Shown here: piece by piece, positions 7,545 through 16,926 of the stretch
How positions within the stretch are numbered: the stretch's first letter is position 1
Layout of the letters: the number at the start of each line of letters is the position of its first letter
NCBI GenBank assembly: GCA_964370965.1
Contig: CAYJLW010000013.1
Span: 12,433 to 76,432, forward strand
Direction: 5' to 3'
Origin: CAYJLW01 sp964370965
Lineage (GTDB): Bacteria; Actinomycetota; Acidimicrobiia; UBA2766
DNA length: 64,000 nt
Notes under the pieces: model-generated
Told to the model about the DNA's origin: nothing
The model's input: the letters and a program-made list of their open reading frames with translations, nothing else
The model's database searches: none
Program-made: the position numbers and the translations under genes

Positions 7545-9023
7545 TCAGCCGGCGGATGCGCCGGCGGGCTGACCCGCTCCTCGAGTCCGGTCGTCGGGCA
7601 GGTGCCAACCGAGCGGCGCGCCCAGGTCGTCCACCGACGCCGGACCCCAAGTGCCGGACTCGTAGGTCTCCACCGGCCGCGGCGCGGCCAACAGCGGAGC
7701 CGCGACCTCCCACAGGCGCTCGATGCCCTCGGCGGTGTTGAACAGCGTGCGGTCCCCCAGCATGGTGTCGTGCAGCAGACGCTCGTAGGCCTTGAGCTCG
7801 GCCCCCGGGTCGAAGCTCTGCCGGTACACGAAGTCCAGGTGCGCCCCGCCCAGCCTCATCGTCGCTCCGGGTTCCTTCGACCGGAAGTTCACGCGGATGC
7901 CGCCGGGCTCGGCGATCTCGAACACGAGCTCGTCCGGCGCCCGGGCGCCCGCGGCGGGGAACATGTGCATTGGGGGCTCGCGCAGCGTCAGGGTGATGGC
8001 GCGCCGGCTCTCGGGCATGCGCTTGCCGGTGCGCAGGAGGACCGGGACGCCGGCCCAGCGGTCGTTGTCGATGTGGGCCTCCACCGCGACGAGGGTCTCG
8101 GTGTCCGAGTCGTCGGCCACGTCGGGCAGGTCCCGGTACCCGGCGTACTGCCCCCGGACCACGCGGGCTGGGTCCAAGGGCTGGATGTCGTCGAAGACCG
8201 CCTGTCGCCCTGCCCCGAGCGCCTCGGCCGTAAAGGACGCCGGCGACTCCATGGCGAGGAAACCGAGCACTTGGAACAGGTGGGTGACCACCATGTCGCG
8301 GAAGGCGCCCGTCTCCTCGTAGAACTTGGCGCGATCCTCCACGCCCAGCGTCTCTGGGACGTCGATCTCCACCCGGGCGACGTGCTCCTTGCACCACACC
8401 GGCTCGAACAGCCGGTTGGCGAAGCGCACGGCCAGGATGTTCTGCACGTCCTCCTTGCCCAGGAAGTGGTCGATCCGGAAGATCTGCTCCTCGGCGAACA
8501 CACTGCGGAGCACCGCGTTGAGCGCCTTGGCGGAATCGACGTCGGTGCCGAACGGCTTCTCCAGCACGACCCTCGCCCGCTCGCCGTTGAGCCCCGCCGT
8601 CCCCAAGCCGCCGACGATGCCGGGAACGGCCACAGGCGGGATCGACAGATACAGCAACGAGCGCGCGGAGGGGCCGAGGGCCGTTTCGCCGGCGCCCACG
8701 GCGGCCGCCAGCGCCGACATGTCGGTGGCGTCGCTCGGCACGTACGACAGGCGTGACAGGTACGTGTCCCTTTCGGGGCCGTGGGTGGGCACGCGACCGA
8801 ACTCGTCGACCATGTCCGCGGCGTGGCTCCGGAACTCGTCGTCGGTGCCGGACTGGGGCGACGTGCCGATCAGGCGGAAGTCCGCGGGCATCAGCCCGGC
8901 GGAATGCAGGTGGAAGAACCCCGGCAGCAACTTGCGGGCGGCCAGGTCCCCGGTGGCGCCGAAGAGCACGATCACGTGAGGATCGGCCACGGCGGAGTTC
9001 GTCGGGGCGTCGGTGGGATCCAC
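7545..9023 (-). CDS. zwf: glucose-6-phosphate 1-dehydrogenase
   Basis: 492 residues, full length for the family. N-terminal NADP-binding motif VLFGATGDLAARKLLP; the catalytic block RIDHFLGKEDVQNILAVRF carries the active-site histidine. VLLRTGKRMPESRRAI is also characteristic. Oxidises glucose-6-phosphate to 6-phosphogluconolactone, the entry to the oxidative pentose phosphate pathway. GTG start at 9023. A 134-base gap separates it from pgl upstream; the order tkt-tal-pgi-gnd-pgl-zwf on one strand suggests one operon for the whole pathway. Confidence 0.95.
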   Translation of the reverse strand: MDPTDAPTNSAVADPHVIVLFGATGDLAARKLLPGFFHLHSAGLMPADFRLIGTSPQSGTDDEFRSHAADMVDEFGRVPTHGPERDTYLSRLSYVPSDATDMSALAAAVGAGETALGPSARSLLYLSIPPVAVPGIVGGLGTAGLNGERARVVLEKPFGTDVDSAKALNAVLRSVFAEEQIFRIDHFLGKEDVQNILAVRFANRLFEPVWCKEHVARVEIDVPETLGVEDRAKFYEETGAFRDMVVTHLFQVLGFLAMESPASFTAEALGAGRQAVFDDIQPLDPARVVRGQYAGYRDLPDVADDSDTETLVAVEAHIDNDRWAGVPVLLRTGKRMPESRRAITLTLREPPMHMFPAAGARAPDELVFEIAEPGGIRVNFRSKEPGATMRLGGAHLDFVYRQSFDPGAELKAYERLLHDTMLGDRTLFNTAEGIERLWEVAAPLLAAPRPVETYESGTWGPASVDDLGAPLGWHLPDDRTRGAGQPAGASAG

Positions 9024-9157
9024 GTTGTCAGCCTCCTGGGCGGCGGTCGGTCGGTCGGGACGGACGGCTCGGATCCGGCGCCACTGGCTTGGACGGCGGG
9101 CGCGACGGCGGCGGCGCTGCGGCCCCTTCGGCGGGAGCGCTCTTGTCGTCCTGGCGC

Positions 9158-9847
9158 TCAGGCGTCACGGCGTGCCTCCGCGGCAGGTCCTGCCGCGGCG
9201 GCGTCGGCCAGGACCAGCGATGCCGCCGCCTCCACCCGACCGGCGGGGATGGAGCGGTCACCGGCCAGGAGCGAGGCCAGCGGCGTGCGCTTCTCCTCGC
9301 CGGTGACGAGCCAGAGGAGTTGGCCGGCGCGGGCGAGGGCCGGAAAGGTGAGAGTCATCCGGTGCCGGCCCTGGTACGTGGCGCCGGTGGGGGCGACGAG
9401 CCGGTCGGCCACCTCCAGGACGGGGTCGCCGGGGACCAGGGACGCGGTGTGCCCGTCGGGGCCGAGGCCGAGGTGGACGAGGTCGAAGCGGTCGGGAAGC
9501 TCCGTACCGTAGCGGGATGAGGCCGCTGCCAGGTCTTCCTCCTCGACGGGCATCGGATGGACGTGGGCCGGCGCGTCGCCGAGCGCGGAGCGGAGGCGCG
9601 CCAGGTTGCGGTCCGGGTCGTCCGCCGGGGCCACGCGCTCGTCGACCTGGTAGACGTCGACCCGGTCCCACGCCACGTCGAGAGCGGCCAGGCGGGCGAA
9701 CATGACCCACGGCGTCCGGCCGCCGCTCACGGCGAACGTGAACCGGCCGCGCTCGGCCACGCCGACCCGGACCCATTCGGCGACCAGGGCAGCAGCCGCG
9801 GTGGCGACGGCCTCGGCGTCGGACCGGACGACGAGCTCGTGGTCCAC
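9158..9847 (-). CDS. pgl: 6-phosphogluconolactonase
   Basis: 229 residues from the GTG at 9847, which lies two bases after the gnd stop. The DevB/SOL-type signature is clear: FAVSGGRTPWVMFARLA near the N-terminus, VDVYQVDERVAPADD in the middle and HLGLGPDGHTASLVPGDP with the catalytic histidine. Hydrolyses 6-phosphogluconolactone to 6-phosphogluconate, linking Zwf to Gnd, both encoded beside it. A longer reading frame upstream exists but would run inside gnd and carries no homology. Confidence 0.93.
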   Translation of the reverse strand: MDHELVVRSDAEAVATAAAALVAEWVRVGVAERGRFTFAVSGGRTPWVMFARLAALDVAWDRVDVYQVDERVAPADDPDRNLARLRSALGDAPAHVHPMPVEEEDLAAASSRYGTELPDRFDLVHLGLGPDGHTASLVPGDPVLEVADRLVAPTGATYQGRHRMTLTFPALARAGQLLWLVTGEEKRTPLASLLAGDRSIPAGRVEAAASLVLADAAAAGPAAEARRDA

Positions 9848-9849
9848 GC

Positions 9850-10881
9850 TCAGGCCTGCTTCTCGGCGTGGCCGCCGAACTCGCCGCGCATGGCGGAGAG
9901 GACCTTGGCGGTGAACAGGCCGAGATCGCGGGACTCGAACCTCTCGTTGAGGGCGGCGCTGATGACGGGAGCGGGGACGCCCTCCTCGATGCCGGCGACG
10001 ACCGTCCAACGACCCTCACCGGAGTCCGACACGCGACCGGCGTACTCGTCGAGCTCGGGGGAGCGGGCCAGCGCATCGGCGGTGAGGTCCACGAGCCACG
10101 AGCCGACGACTGAGCCACGCCGCCACACCTCGGCGACCTCGGCGACGTCGATCTCGTACCGGTAGTACTGCGGGTCCCGCAACGGCGTGGTCTCGGCGTC
10201 CACCTCCTGCCGGCGGAGGCCGGCGTCGGCGCCCTTGATGATGGAGAGGCCTTCGGCGATGGCGGCCATCATCCCGTACTCGATCCCGTTGTGGACCATC
10301 TTCACGAAATGCCCGGCGCCGTTCGGCCCGCAGTGCAGGTATCCCTTCTGGGCCGTGCCGTCGGTGCGCGTGCGGCCCGGCGTCGGGTCCACGTCGCCCT
10401 CACCGGGAGCGATGGTCGTCCAGATCGGGTCCAGGTGCGCCACAGGGGCGTCCTCCCCGCCGATCATCAGGCAGTAGCCGCGATCGAGGCCCCAGACGCC
10501 CCCGCTGGTCCCGCAGTCTACGTAGTGGATCCCCAGTTCCTTGAGCTGGGCGGCCCGGGCGATGTCGTCGCGGTAGTACGAGTTGCCTCCGTCGACGACC
10601 ACGTCGCCGGCGTCGAGCAACTCCGCGAGCTGGTCGACGGTGCCCTGCACGAACCCGGCCGGGACCATGATCCACACCGCCCGGGGGGACTCCAGCTTCG
10701 ACACGAAGTCGGCCAACGACTCGGCGCCGGTGGCGCCCGCGTCGGCCAGCGCCGCGACCGTCGGGGCGCTCACGTCGTAGACCACGCAACGGTGGCCGTC
10801 GGCCGTCAACCGGCGGACGATGCTCGCGCCCATGCGGCCCAGGCCGATCATGCCCAACTGCATCGGGTTCTTGGTCGTCAT
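9850..10881 (-). CDS. gnd: 6-phosphogluconate dehydrogenase, decarboxylating (short type)
   Basis: 343 residues. Rossmann motif LGMIGLGRMGASIVRRL, substrate-binding VDGGNSYYRDD, then VDCGTSGGVWGLDRGYCLMIGG and the catalytic KMVHNGIEYGMM. The length is that of the short GntZ/YqeC-like enzymes rather than the about 470-residue E. coli type; such enzymes are often NAD-preferring, which would matter for cofactor balance here. It converts 6-phosphogluconate to ribulose-5-phosphate with release of CO2. Lies between pgi and pgl in the operon. Confidence 0.93.
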   Translation of the reverse strand: MTTKNPMQLGMIGLGRMGASIVRRLTADGHRCVVYDVSAPTVAALADAGATGAESLADFVSKLESPRAVWIMVPAGFVQGTVDQLAELLDAGDVVVDGGNSYYRDDIARAAQLKELGIHYVDCGTSGGVWGLDRGYCLMIGGEDAPVAHLDPIWTTIAPGEGDVDPTPGRTRTDGTAQKGYLHCGPNGAGHFVKMVHNGIEYGMMAAIAEGLSIIKGADAGLRRQEVDAETTPLRDPQYYRYEIDVAEVAEVWRRGSVVGSWLVDLTADALARSPELDEYAGRVSDSGEGRWTVVAGIEEGVPAPVISAALNERFESRDLGLFTAKVLSAMRGEFGGHAEKQA

Positions 10882-10893
10882 CGTGGTGCCTCC

Positions 10894-12528
10894 TCAGGCG
10901 TGCTTCAGGTGCCGGTAGGTGCGGATGAGCGCATTGGTGGACGAGTCGAAGTTCAGGTCGGGATCGTCGGCGGCGGTGAGCTTGGGGATGATGGCCAGCG
11001 CCAGCACCTTGCCCAGCTCCACGCCCCACTGGTCGAAGGAGTCGACGTCCCAGATCGTGCCCTGGGTGAACACGCTGTGCTCGTACAGGGCGACGAGCGT
11101 ACCCAGCCGGTACGGCGTGAGGACGTCGGCGAGGATGACGTTGGTGGGCCGGTTCCCCTCCATCACGCGGTGGGGGACGACGTCCTCCGCGGTGCCTTCG
11201 GCCCGGACCTCGTCCTCGGTCTTGCCGAAGGCCAGCGCCTGGGCCTGGGCGAACACGTTCGACGACAGGATGTCGTGGTGGTCGCCCAGCGGGTTGAGAG
11301 TCTTGGCGAACCCGATCAGGTCGCACGGGATCGTCGTCGTGCCCTGGTGGATCAGTTGGTAGAAGCTGTGCTGGCCGTTGGTGCCCGGCTCACCCCAGTA
11401 CACGGCGCCGGTGTCGGCGGTGACATGCCCACCGGCCAGCGTGACGTGTTTGCCGTTCGACTCCATCGTGAGCTGCTGCAGGTAGGCCGGAAAGCGCTTG
11501 AGGTACTGCTCGTAGGGCAGCACCGCCACGGTCTGGGTGCCCAAGAAGTTGCGGTACCAGACCGCGAGCAGACCCATCAGCACCGGGAGGTTGGATTCGA
11601 AAGGAGCCGTGCGGAAGTGCTCGTCCATGTCGTGGAACCCGCTGAGCATCTCCCGGAACCGGTCAGGGCCCACCGCCAGCATCGTCGAGAGCCCGATCGC
11701 CGAGTCCATCGAATACCGGCCGCCGACCCAGTCCCAGAACCCGAACATGTTCGCCGTGTCGATCCCGAACTCCCGCACCCGCCCGGCGTCGGTCGACACC
11801 GCCACGAAGTGCTTCGCCACCGCAGCGTCGTCGCCCAGCGCGGCGAGACACCACTCGCGTGCGGAGCGGGCGTTGGTCATCGTCTCGAGCGTCCCGAACG
11901 TCTTCGAGGCGATGACGAACAGGGTCTCGGCCGGATCCAGGTCACGGGTGGCCTCGACGAAGTCGGTCGAGTCCACGTTCGACACGAACCGGAACGTCAT
12001 GTCCCGCTCCGCGTAGAACCGCAGCGCCTCGTACGCCATGACCGGCCCCAGGTCCGACCCGCCGATGCCGACGTTGACGACGTTGCGGATGCGCTTGGCG
12101 GTGTGTCCCACCCACTCGCCGGAGCGCACCCGCTCGGAGAAGGCCGCCATGGCGTCGAGCACGTCGTTGACCTCGGCCACCACGTCCACGCCGTCCACCA
12201 CCAGCGACTCGCCCCTGGGCATCCGCAACGCCACGTGCAGCACCGAACGGTCCTCGCTCACGTTGATCCGGTCCCCCCGGAACATCGCATCGATGTGCTC
12301 GCGCAGGCCCGACTCCCGGGCCAGCTGCACCAGCAGCCCCATCGTCCGGTCCGTCACCCTGTTCTTCGAGTAGTCCAGGTACAGGCCGCATGCCTCGGCC
12401 GTGAGACGATCACCGCGCCCCGGATCCTCCGCGAACAGGTCCCGCAGGTGCCGGGACTCGATGTCGTCGCGGTGCGCGGCCAGTGCCGCCCAGGCCGGAT
12501 GCTCGCTCAGGTGCACGCGGTAGCTCAT
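10894..12528 (-). CDS. pgi: glucose-6-phosphate isomerase
   Basis: 544 residues, full length. Shows the phosphosugar-isomerase blocks GIGGSDLGPVMAYEAL, FVIASKTFGTLETMTNA and VGGRYSMDSAIGLS, and the C-terminal signature SFDQWGVELGKVLA. Interconverts glucose-6-phosphate and fructose-6-phosphate. The ATG at 12528 overlaps the transaldolase stop by 4 bp (ATGA). In many actinobacteria transaldolase and isomerase are encoded close together or fused; here they are separate but translationally coupled. Confidence 0.95.
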   Translation of the reverse strand: MSYRVHLSEHPAWAALAAHRDDIESRHLRDLFAEDPGRGDRLTAEACGLYLDYSKNRVTDRTMGLLVQLARESGLREHIDAMFRGDRINVSEDRSVLHVALRMPRGESLVVDGVDVVAEVNDVLDAMAAFSERVRSGEWVGHTAKRIRNVVNVGIGGSDLGPVMAYEALRFYAERDMTFRFVSNVDSTDFVEATRDLDPAETLFVIASKTFGTLETMTNARSAREWCLAALGDDAAVAKHFVAVSTDAGRVREFGIDTANMFGFWDWVGGRYSMDSAIGLSTMLAVGPDRFREMLSGFHDMDEHFRTAPFESNLPVLMGLLAVWYRNFLGTQTVAVLPYEQYLKRFPAYLQQLTMESNGKHVTLAGGHVTADTGAVYWGEPGTNGQHSFYQLIHQGTTTIPCDLIGFAKTLNPLGDHHDILSSNVFAQAQALAFGKTEDEVRAEGTAEDVVPHRVMEGNRPTNVILADVLTPYRLGTLVALYEHSVFTQGTIWDVDSFDQWGVELGKVLALAIIPKLTAADDPDLNFDSSTNALIRTYRHLKHA

Positions 12529-13625
12529 CGTCGTCTTCCTCCGCTCTCTCGGCTCACGGCCTCGGCCTGAGACTCGACATGTTCCATCAGGTCCTTCCAC
12601 GCCGCGACGAAGGAGGACGCTCCGTCGCTCTGGAGCTGAGCGGCGGTGGCGGCCAAGTCGACGCCCGCGTCCGTGAAGAGCGCCAGCACGTCGTCGCAGT
12701 CGCCCCCGTCGGCAGGAAGGACGTCCCCGACCTCTCCGTGGTCCGCGAAGTCCTCCAGGGTCGCGTCGGGCATGGTGTTCACCGTGAAGGGGGCCGCGAG
12801 CCCCGCCACGTAGAGCGTGTCCGGGGCGGCCGGGTCCTTGGTCGACGTGCTGGCCCACAGGAGCCGCTGCAGGCGGGCCCCCTCGCCGGCGAGGCGCTGC
12901 CATCGATCAGAGTCCTCAAGTCGGCGGTAGGCGCGGTAGGTGTCTCGGCCTACGGCCAGAGCCAGCCGGTCGCGCAGGTCCGCGGGCACCCGCTCGGCCA
13001 CGGCCTTGTCCCAGCGCGACATGAACACCGACGCCACCGATCCCACCGCCGGGTCCAGGCCGGCCCGGACCCGCCGTTCCACGCCGCGCAGGTGGGCGTC
13101 GGCCGCGTTGCGGTAGTGGTTGGCGTCGAAGAGCAACGTCACGTTGACGGGGATGCCGGCGGCGACGCACTCCTCGATCGCCGGCAGGCCTTCGGGGGTG
13201 CCGGGGATCTTGATAAACAGGTTGTCCCGGCCGGCCCGCTCGTGGAGCGCGCTGGCCGCGGCCACCGTGGACGCCGTGTCGTAGGCGAGCTCCGGGGACA
13301 CCTCGAGGGAGACCCAACCGTCCACCCCGTCGGTGCGCTCGTGGATCCCGAGGAACAGGTCGGCAGCCCGTTGCAGATCCTCGATGGCCAGGTCGAAGAA
13401 CAGTTCTTCGCCCGAGCGTCCGGCAGCCGCGCCCGCGCGGATGGCGTCGTCGTAGGCGCCGGAGGCGATGGCATGGTCGAAGATGGACGGGTTGGACGTC
13501 AGGCCCGTCACCGACTTCTCGTCGATGTAGCGCTGGATCGTGCCGTCGTCCAGCATCGTCCGGGTGATGTTGTCGAGCCAGAGGCTCTGACCCCGCTCGT
13601 GGAGGGCGTCCGTCGATTCGGTCAT
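12525..13625 (-). CDS. tal: transaldolase
   Basis: 366 residues, the longer actinobacterial type. The N-terminal motif GLTSNPSIFDHAI and the Schiff-base lysine block NLFIKIPGTPEGLPAIEE (about residue 140) identify it, as does VTLLFDANHYRNAA. Transfers dihydroxyacetone units in the non-oxidative pentose phosphate pathway. The ATG at 13625 begins 46 bases after the transketolase stop; its own stop overlaps the pgi start. Confidence 0.94.
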   Translation of the reverse strand: MTESTDALHERGQSLWLDNITRTMLDDGTIQRYIDEKSVTGLTSNPSIFDHAIASGAYDDAIRAGAAAGRSGEELFFDLAIEDLQRAADLFLGIHERTDGVDGWVSLEVSPELAYDTASTVAAASALHERAGRDNLFIKIPGTPEGLPAIEECVAAGIPVNVTLLFDANHYRNAADAHLRGVERRVRAGLDPAVGSVASVFMSRWDKAVAERVPADLRDRLALAVGRDTYRAYRRLEDSDRWQRLAGEGARLQRLLWASTSTKDPAAPDTLYVAGLAAPFTVNTMPDATLEDFADHGEVGDVLPADGGDCDDVLALFTDAGVDLAATAAQLQSDGASSFVAAWKDLMEHVESQAEAVSRESGGRRR

Positions 13626-13671
13626 GTCCGGCTCCTGTTCGTCTCGCTCTCGTGCCGCGGACTCGTCCGGC

Positions 13672-15744
13672 TCATGCGCGGGACCGGGCCGTGGTGAGAA
13701 CCTCCCGCGCCACCTCCGTGACCCGGTCCGGCGTGAACCCGAACCGGACGAGCAAGTTCTTGAGCGGCGCGGAGGCACCGAAGGTGTTCATGCCGACCAC
13801 GGCGCCACCGTCACCGACCCAGCGGTCCCACCCCAGAGTCGAGGCCTGCTCGATCCCCACCCGGGCCGCGACCCCCGGGGGAAGGACCTCGTCGCGGTAC
13901 TCGACGGGCTGACGGTCGAACAGCTCCCAGCACGGCATGCTCACCACGCGGGCACCGATGCCTTCGGCCGCGAGCTCGTCCCGGGCGGACATGGCCAACT
14001 GCACCTCGGATCCCGTGGCCAGCAGGATCACGTCCGGAGCACCGCCGGGCGCATCGGCCAGCACGTAGGCGCCCCGGGACACCCCGTCGGCGGCGCCGAG
14101 CCCGGTGCGGTCAAAGGTGGGAAGGGCCTGGCGGCTGAGGATCAGCGCCGCCGGCTCCCGGTGCAACCCCATGACCACGCGCCAGGTCTCGGCCACCTCG
14201 TTGGCATCCCCCGGCCGGAACACCAGGAGGCCGGGCATGGCCCGCAGCGAGGCCACCTGCTCCACGGGCTGGTGGGTCGGGCCGTCCTGGCCGACGCCGA
14301 TGGAGTCGTGGGTGAACACGTGGATCACTGGGATCTCCATGAGCGCGGAGAGCCGGATGGCGCCCCGGGCATAGTCGGAGAAGATGAGGAAGCCCGACCA
14401 GAAGGGTCGGACCTTGGTGAGCGCCATGCCGTTGACAATGGCGGCGGTGGCGTGCTCGCGGATGCCGAAGTGGACGTTGCGGCCGCCCGGCGACGCGGGC
14501 TGCAGGTCGCCGGCGTCCGCGGCCGTGATCCTGGTCCTGGTCGACGGTGTCAGGTCGGCGGACCCGCCGAGGAGCCAGGGGACCCGGCCGGCCACGGCGT
14601 CGAGGACCTGGCCGGACGACACCCGGGTCCCGACGCCTGTGGGGTCCGGGTCGAAGGTCGGGACGTCCGCCTCCCACCCCTCGGGGAGCTCGCGGCGCGC
14701 CATGCGCTCGATCTGATCGGCGAGCTCGGGGAACCGAGCGCGGTACGACTCGAATTGCTGCTCCCAGTCCCGGCGGGCCGAGCGGCCCCGCTCGCCCATC
14801 CCAGTGGCGAAGTGCTCCCGGACGCCTTCGGGCACCCAGAAGTCCCGGTCCGGGGGCATGCCGAGGAACTCCTTGGTCGATCGGACGTCGGGCCCGAACG
14901 GCTCACCGTGGGCCTTGGGGGAGTCCTCGACCGGCGAGCCGTAGCCGATGTGGCTGTGCACCAGCATCAGGGTCGGCCGCTCCGTCTCGGCCCGGAACGA
15001 GTGCAGCGCCCGCTCGACGGCATCGAGGTCGTTGACGTCGGCCACGGTGGTGACGTTCCATCCGTAGGCCAGGAAGCGGGCTGCCACGTCCTCGGTGAAG
15101 GTGATGTCGGTGTGGCCCTCGATGGTCACCCGGTTCGAGTCGTAGATCCAACACAGGTTCGACATGCGCTGGTGCCCGGCCAGCGACGCCGCCTCCGACG
15201 AGATGCCCTCCATCATGCAGCCGTCGCCGGCCAGGGCGTAGACGTCGAAGTCGAAGAGCTCGAACGCGTCGCGGTTGTAGCGGTCGGCCAGCCAGCGACC
15301 GGCCAAGGCCATGCCCACGGACGTGGCCACGCCCTGTCCGAGCGGGCCGGTGGTGGTCTCGACGCCGCTGGTCCAGCGGTACTCAGGGTGTCCTGGGCAG
15401 TGCGAGTCGAGCTCGCGGAACGACTTGATGTCGGCCATGGTGACCGCCAGGTCGCGGCCGACCTCGTAGTCCTCGTCGACGGCATGCACGCCCGTGAGGT
15501 GCAGGAGCGACCACAGCAGCGCGGAGGCGTGGCCCTCAGACAGCACGAACCGGTCGCGATTCGGCCAGATCGGATCCGTGGGGTCGAATCGCAGCACCCG
15601 GTTCCACAGCGTGTAGGCGACCGGGGCGACGCCCATCGGGGTGCCCGGATGGCCCGACTCCGCCCGCTGGATCATGTCCATGCAGAGACCGCGGACGGTG
15701 TTCACGGACATCTGGTCCAGGTCGGTCGTGACGGCGTCGCTCAT
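13672..15744 (-). CDS. tkt: transketolase
   Basis: 690 residues, full length. Thiamine diphosphate binding is shown by GDGCMMEGISSEAASLAGH, with SEGHASALLWSLLHLTG before it. The second domain has HFGIREHATAAIVNGMAL and FTHDSIGVGQDGPTHQPVEQ, both classic transketolase blocks. Moves two-carbon ketol units between sugar phosphates. ATG at 15744 with GAGAGAG just upstream. It follows the HAD phosphatase gene by eight bases in the sugar-phosphate operon. Confidence 0.95.
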   Translation of the reverse strand: MSDAVTTDLDQMSVNTVRGLCMDMIQRAESGHPGTPMGVAPVAYTLWNRVLRFDPTDPIWPNRDRFVLSEGHASALLWSLLHLTGVHAVDEDYEVGRDLAVTMADIKSFRELDSHCPGHPEYRWTSGVETTTGPLGQGVATSVGMALAGRWLADRYNRDAFELFDFDVYALAGDGCMMEGISSEAASLAGHQRMSNLCWIYDSNRVTIEGHTDITFTEDVAARFLAYGWNVTTVADVNDLDAVERALHSFRAETERPTLMLVHSHIGYGSPVEDSPKAHGEPFGPDVRSTKEFLGMPPDRDFWVPEGVREHFATGMGERGRSARRDWEQQFESYRARFPELADQIERMARRELPEGWEADVPTFDPDPTGVGTRVSSGQVLDAVAGRVPWLLGGSADLTPSTRTRITAADAGDLQPASPGGRNVHFGIREHATAAIVNGMALTKVRPFWSGFLIFSDYARGAIRLSALMEIPVIHVFTHDSIGVGQDGPTHQPVEQVASLRAMPGLLVFRPGDANEVAETWRVVMGLHREPAALILSRQALPTFDRTGLGAADGVSRGAYVLADAPGGAPDVILLATGSEVQLAMSARDELAAEGIGARVVSMPCWELFDRQPVEYRDEVLPPGVAARVGIEQASTLGWDRWVGDGGAVVGMNTFGASAPLKNLLVRFGFTPDRVTEVAREVLTTARSRA

Positions 15745-15752
15745 CTCTCTCC

Positions 15753-16598
15753 TCAAGGGGTCGAGCCGTTGCCCAGGGTCGGCAGGACATAGCGCTCCAC
15801 GGCGTGGGCGAAGCCGTCCTCGGCGTTGGACGCGGTCACATGGCGGGCCGCTCGCTGGACCTCGCGGTCGGCGTTGCCCATGGCGATGCTCATCCCGGAG
15901 CGGGCGAACATGAGGATGTCGTTGGGCATGTCCCCGAGCGTGCAGACCGCCTCCGCCGCTATGCCGAGCGTCTCGCACAGGTGGCCCGCCACTACTCCCT
16001 TGTTGGCGAGGGGGTGGGTGACGTCGAGGTAGTAGGGCTGGGAGCGGGCGGCCGACACGTGGTGGCCGACGAGTTCCCGCGCCTCGCCCTCCACGCGGGC
16101 CACGAGGTCGTGGTCGTCGCTGACTCCGACGATCTTGGCCAGGCCGGCGCCGTCGGCCGCGGCGGCGACCACGTCGTCGAAGTCGCTCACGACCGTGGGC
16201 TCGAACTGCACCGTGAAGGCCTCCCGGCCCACGTGGGGCGCGTCGGCGTCGCGGACCAACCACTCGGCGCCGCGGTAGATCCAGGCGTCCAGCCCCCGGG
16301 ATTCGATCAGTTCGAGCACCGGGCGGACGGCCACCTCGGGCAGAGTCCGCTGATCGAGCACCTGCATGGTGGCATCGACGTAGACACCGCCGTTGAAGGC
16401 GGCGATGGGCGCGGTGAGGGCCAGGGGATCGACGAGCATGGCCATGCCGCGGGGCGGGCGGCCGCTCGTCACCGCGAAGGCGATGCCGGCGTCGTGAAGC
16501 CGGTGCACGGCCTCCACCGCTGCGTCGGTCAGCACCTTGTCGGGCGTCACGAGCGTGCCGTCGACGTCGGTGAGGACGAGGTGGACCGCCGTCGTCAC
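15753..16598 (-). CDS. Cof-type HAD-superfamily sugar phosphatase
   Basis: 281 residues. HAD motif I is LVLTDVDGTLVTPDK (nucleophile and acid/base aspartates), motif II AVTSGRPP, and the motif III/IV region is NKGVVAGHLCETLGI with LGDMPNDILMF. The Cof-type (IIB) cap lies between. Such enzymes dephosphorylate sugar phosphates and other small phosphates; position at the head of the pentose phosphate operon supports a sugar phosphate substrate. Its ATG overlaps the stop of the upstream oxidoreductase remnant (ATGA). Confidence 0.85.
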   Translation of the reverse strand: MTTAVHLVLTDVDGTLVTPDKVLTDAAVEAVHRLHDAGIAFAVTSGRPPRGMAMLVDPLALTAPIAAFNGGVYVDATMQVLDQRTLPEVAVRPVLELIESRGLDAWIYRGAEWLVRDADAPHVGREAFTVQFEPTVVSDFDDVVAAAADGAGLAKIVGVSDDHDLVARVEGEARELVGHHVSAARSQPYYLDVTHPLANKGVVAGHLCETLGIAAEAVCTLGDMPNDILMFARSGMSIAMGNADREVQRAARHVTASNAEDGFAHAVERYVLPTLGNGSTP

Positions 16599-16801
16599 GT
16601 CGTTCCCGTCTCGTCGACGTCGCCCACCACGGGACCTTCCTCGGCCTCGTCACCCCAGTCGATGAGCCGGTCCACGAGGGTCACACGAACGTGGGCCTCG
16701 GCCAGGGCGACGGCGCAGCCCACCCCGGCGAACCCGCCCCCCGCGACCACGACGTGAGTGCCCGACCGGCGCTCCTCGGCGGCGCCACGGTGGGACTTCA
16801 C
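16595..16801 (-). pseudogene. N-terminal remnant of an FAD/NADH-type oxidoreductase
   Basis: A 68-codon frame from the GTG at 16801. It contains GTHVVVAGGGFAGVGCAVAL, VTLVDR: a complete first Rossmann beta-alpha-beta unit with GxGxxG, as in type II NADH dehydrogenases. It then goes directly to LIDWGDEAEEG and an acidic tail. An intact enzyme would be about 400 residues, so nearly the whole protein is missing, apparently by in-frame internal deletion. The start still overlaps the upstream transporter remnant (GTGA) and the stop overlaps the HAD gene (ATGA), so ancestral operon boundaries survive. Confidence 0.6.
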
Positions 16802-16926
16802 GGCACATCTCCGCCGGCAAGACCGGCCCGACAGGGGCTCATCCGCTCGGTCTCCTCCAGAGTGCGGCCGCTGGTCTCCGCCGAGATCCGCAGGATCCAC
16901 ACGAGGCATGAGGAGTACATGCGGCG
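16798..16926 (-). pseudogene. C-terminal remnant of an MFS sugar-porter
   Basis: The reading frame ends CLVWILRI, ETSGRTLEETERMS and then about 14 residues to the TGA at 16798-16800. A last transmembrane segment followed by (P)ETxGRxLEE is the hallmark C-terminus of major-facilitator sugar porters. No transmembrane coding sequence is visible upstream of about 16926, so only the tail remains. A sugar transporter at the head of a sugar-phosphate operon makes functional sense for the ancestor. The match is short. Confidence 0.5.
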
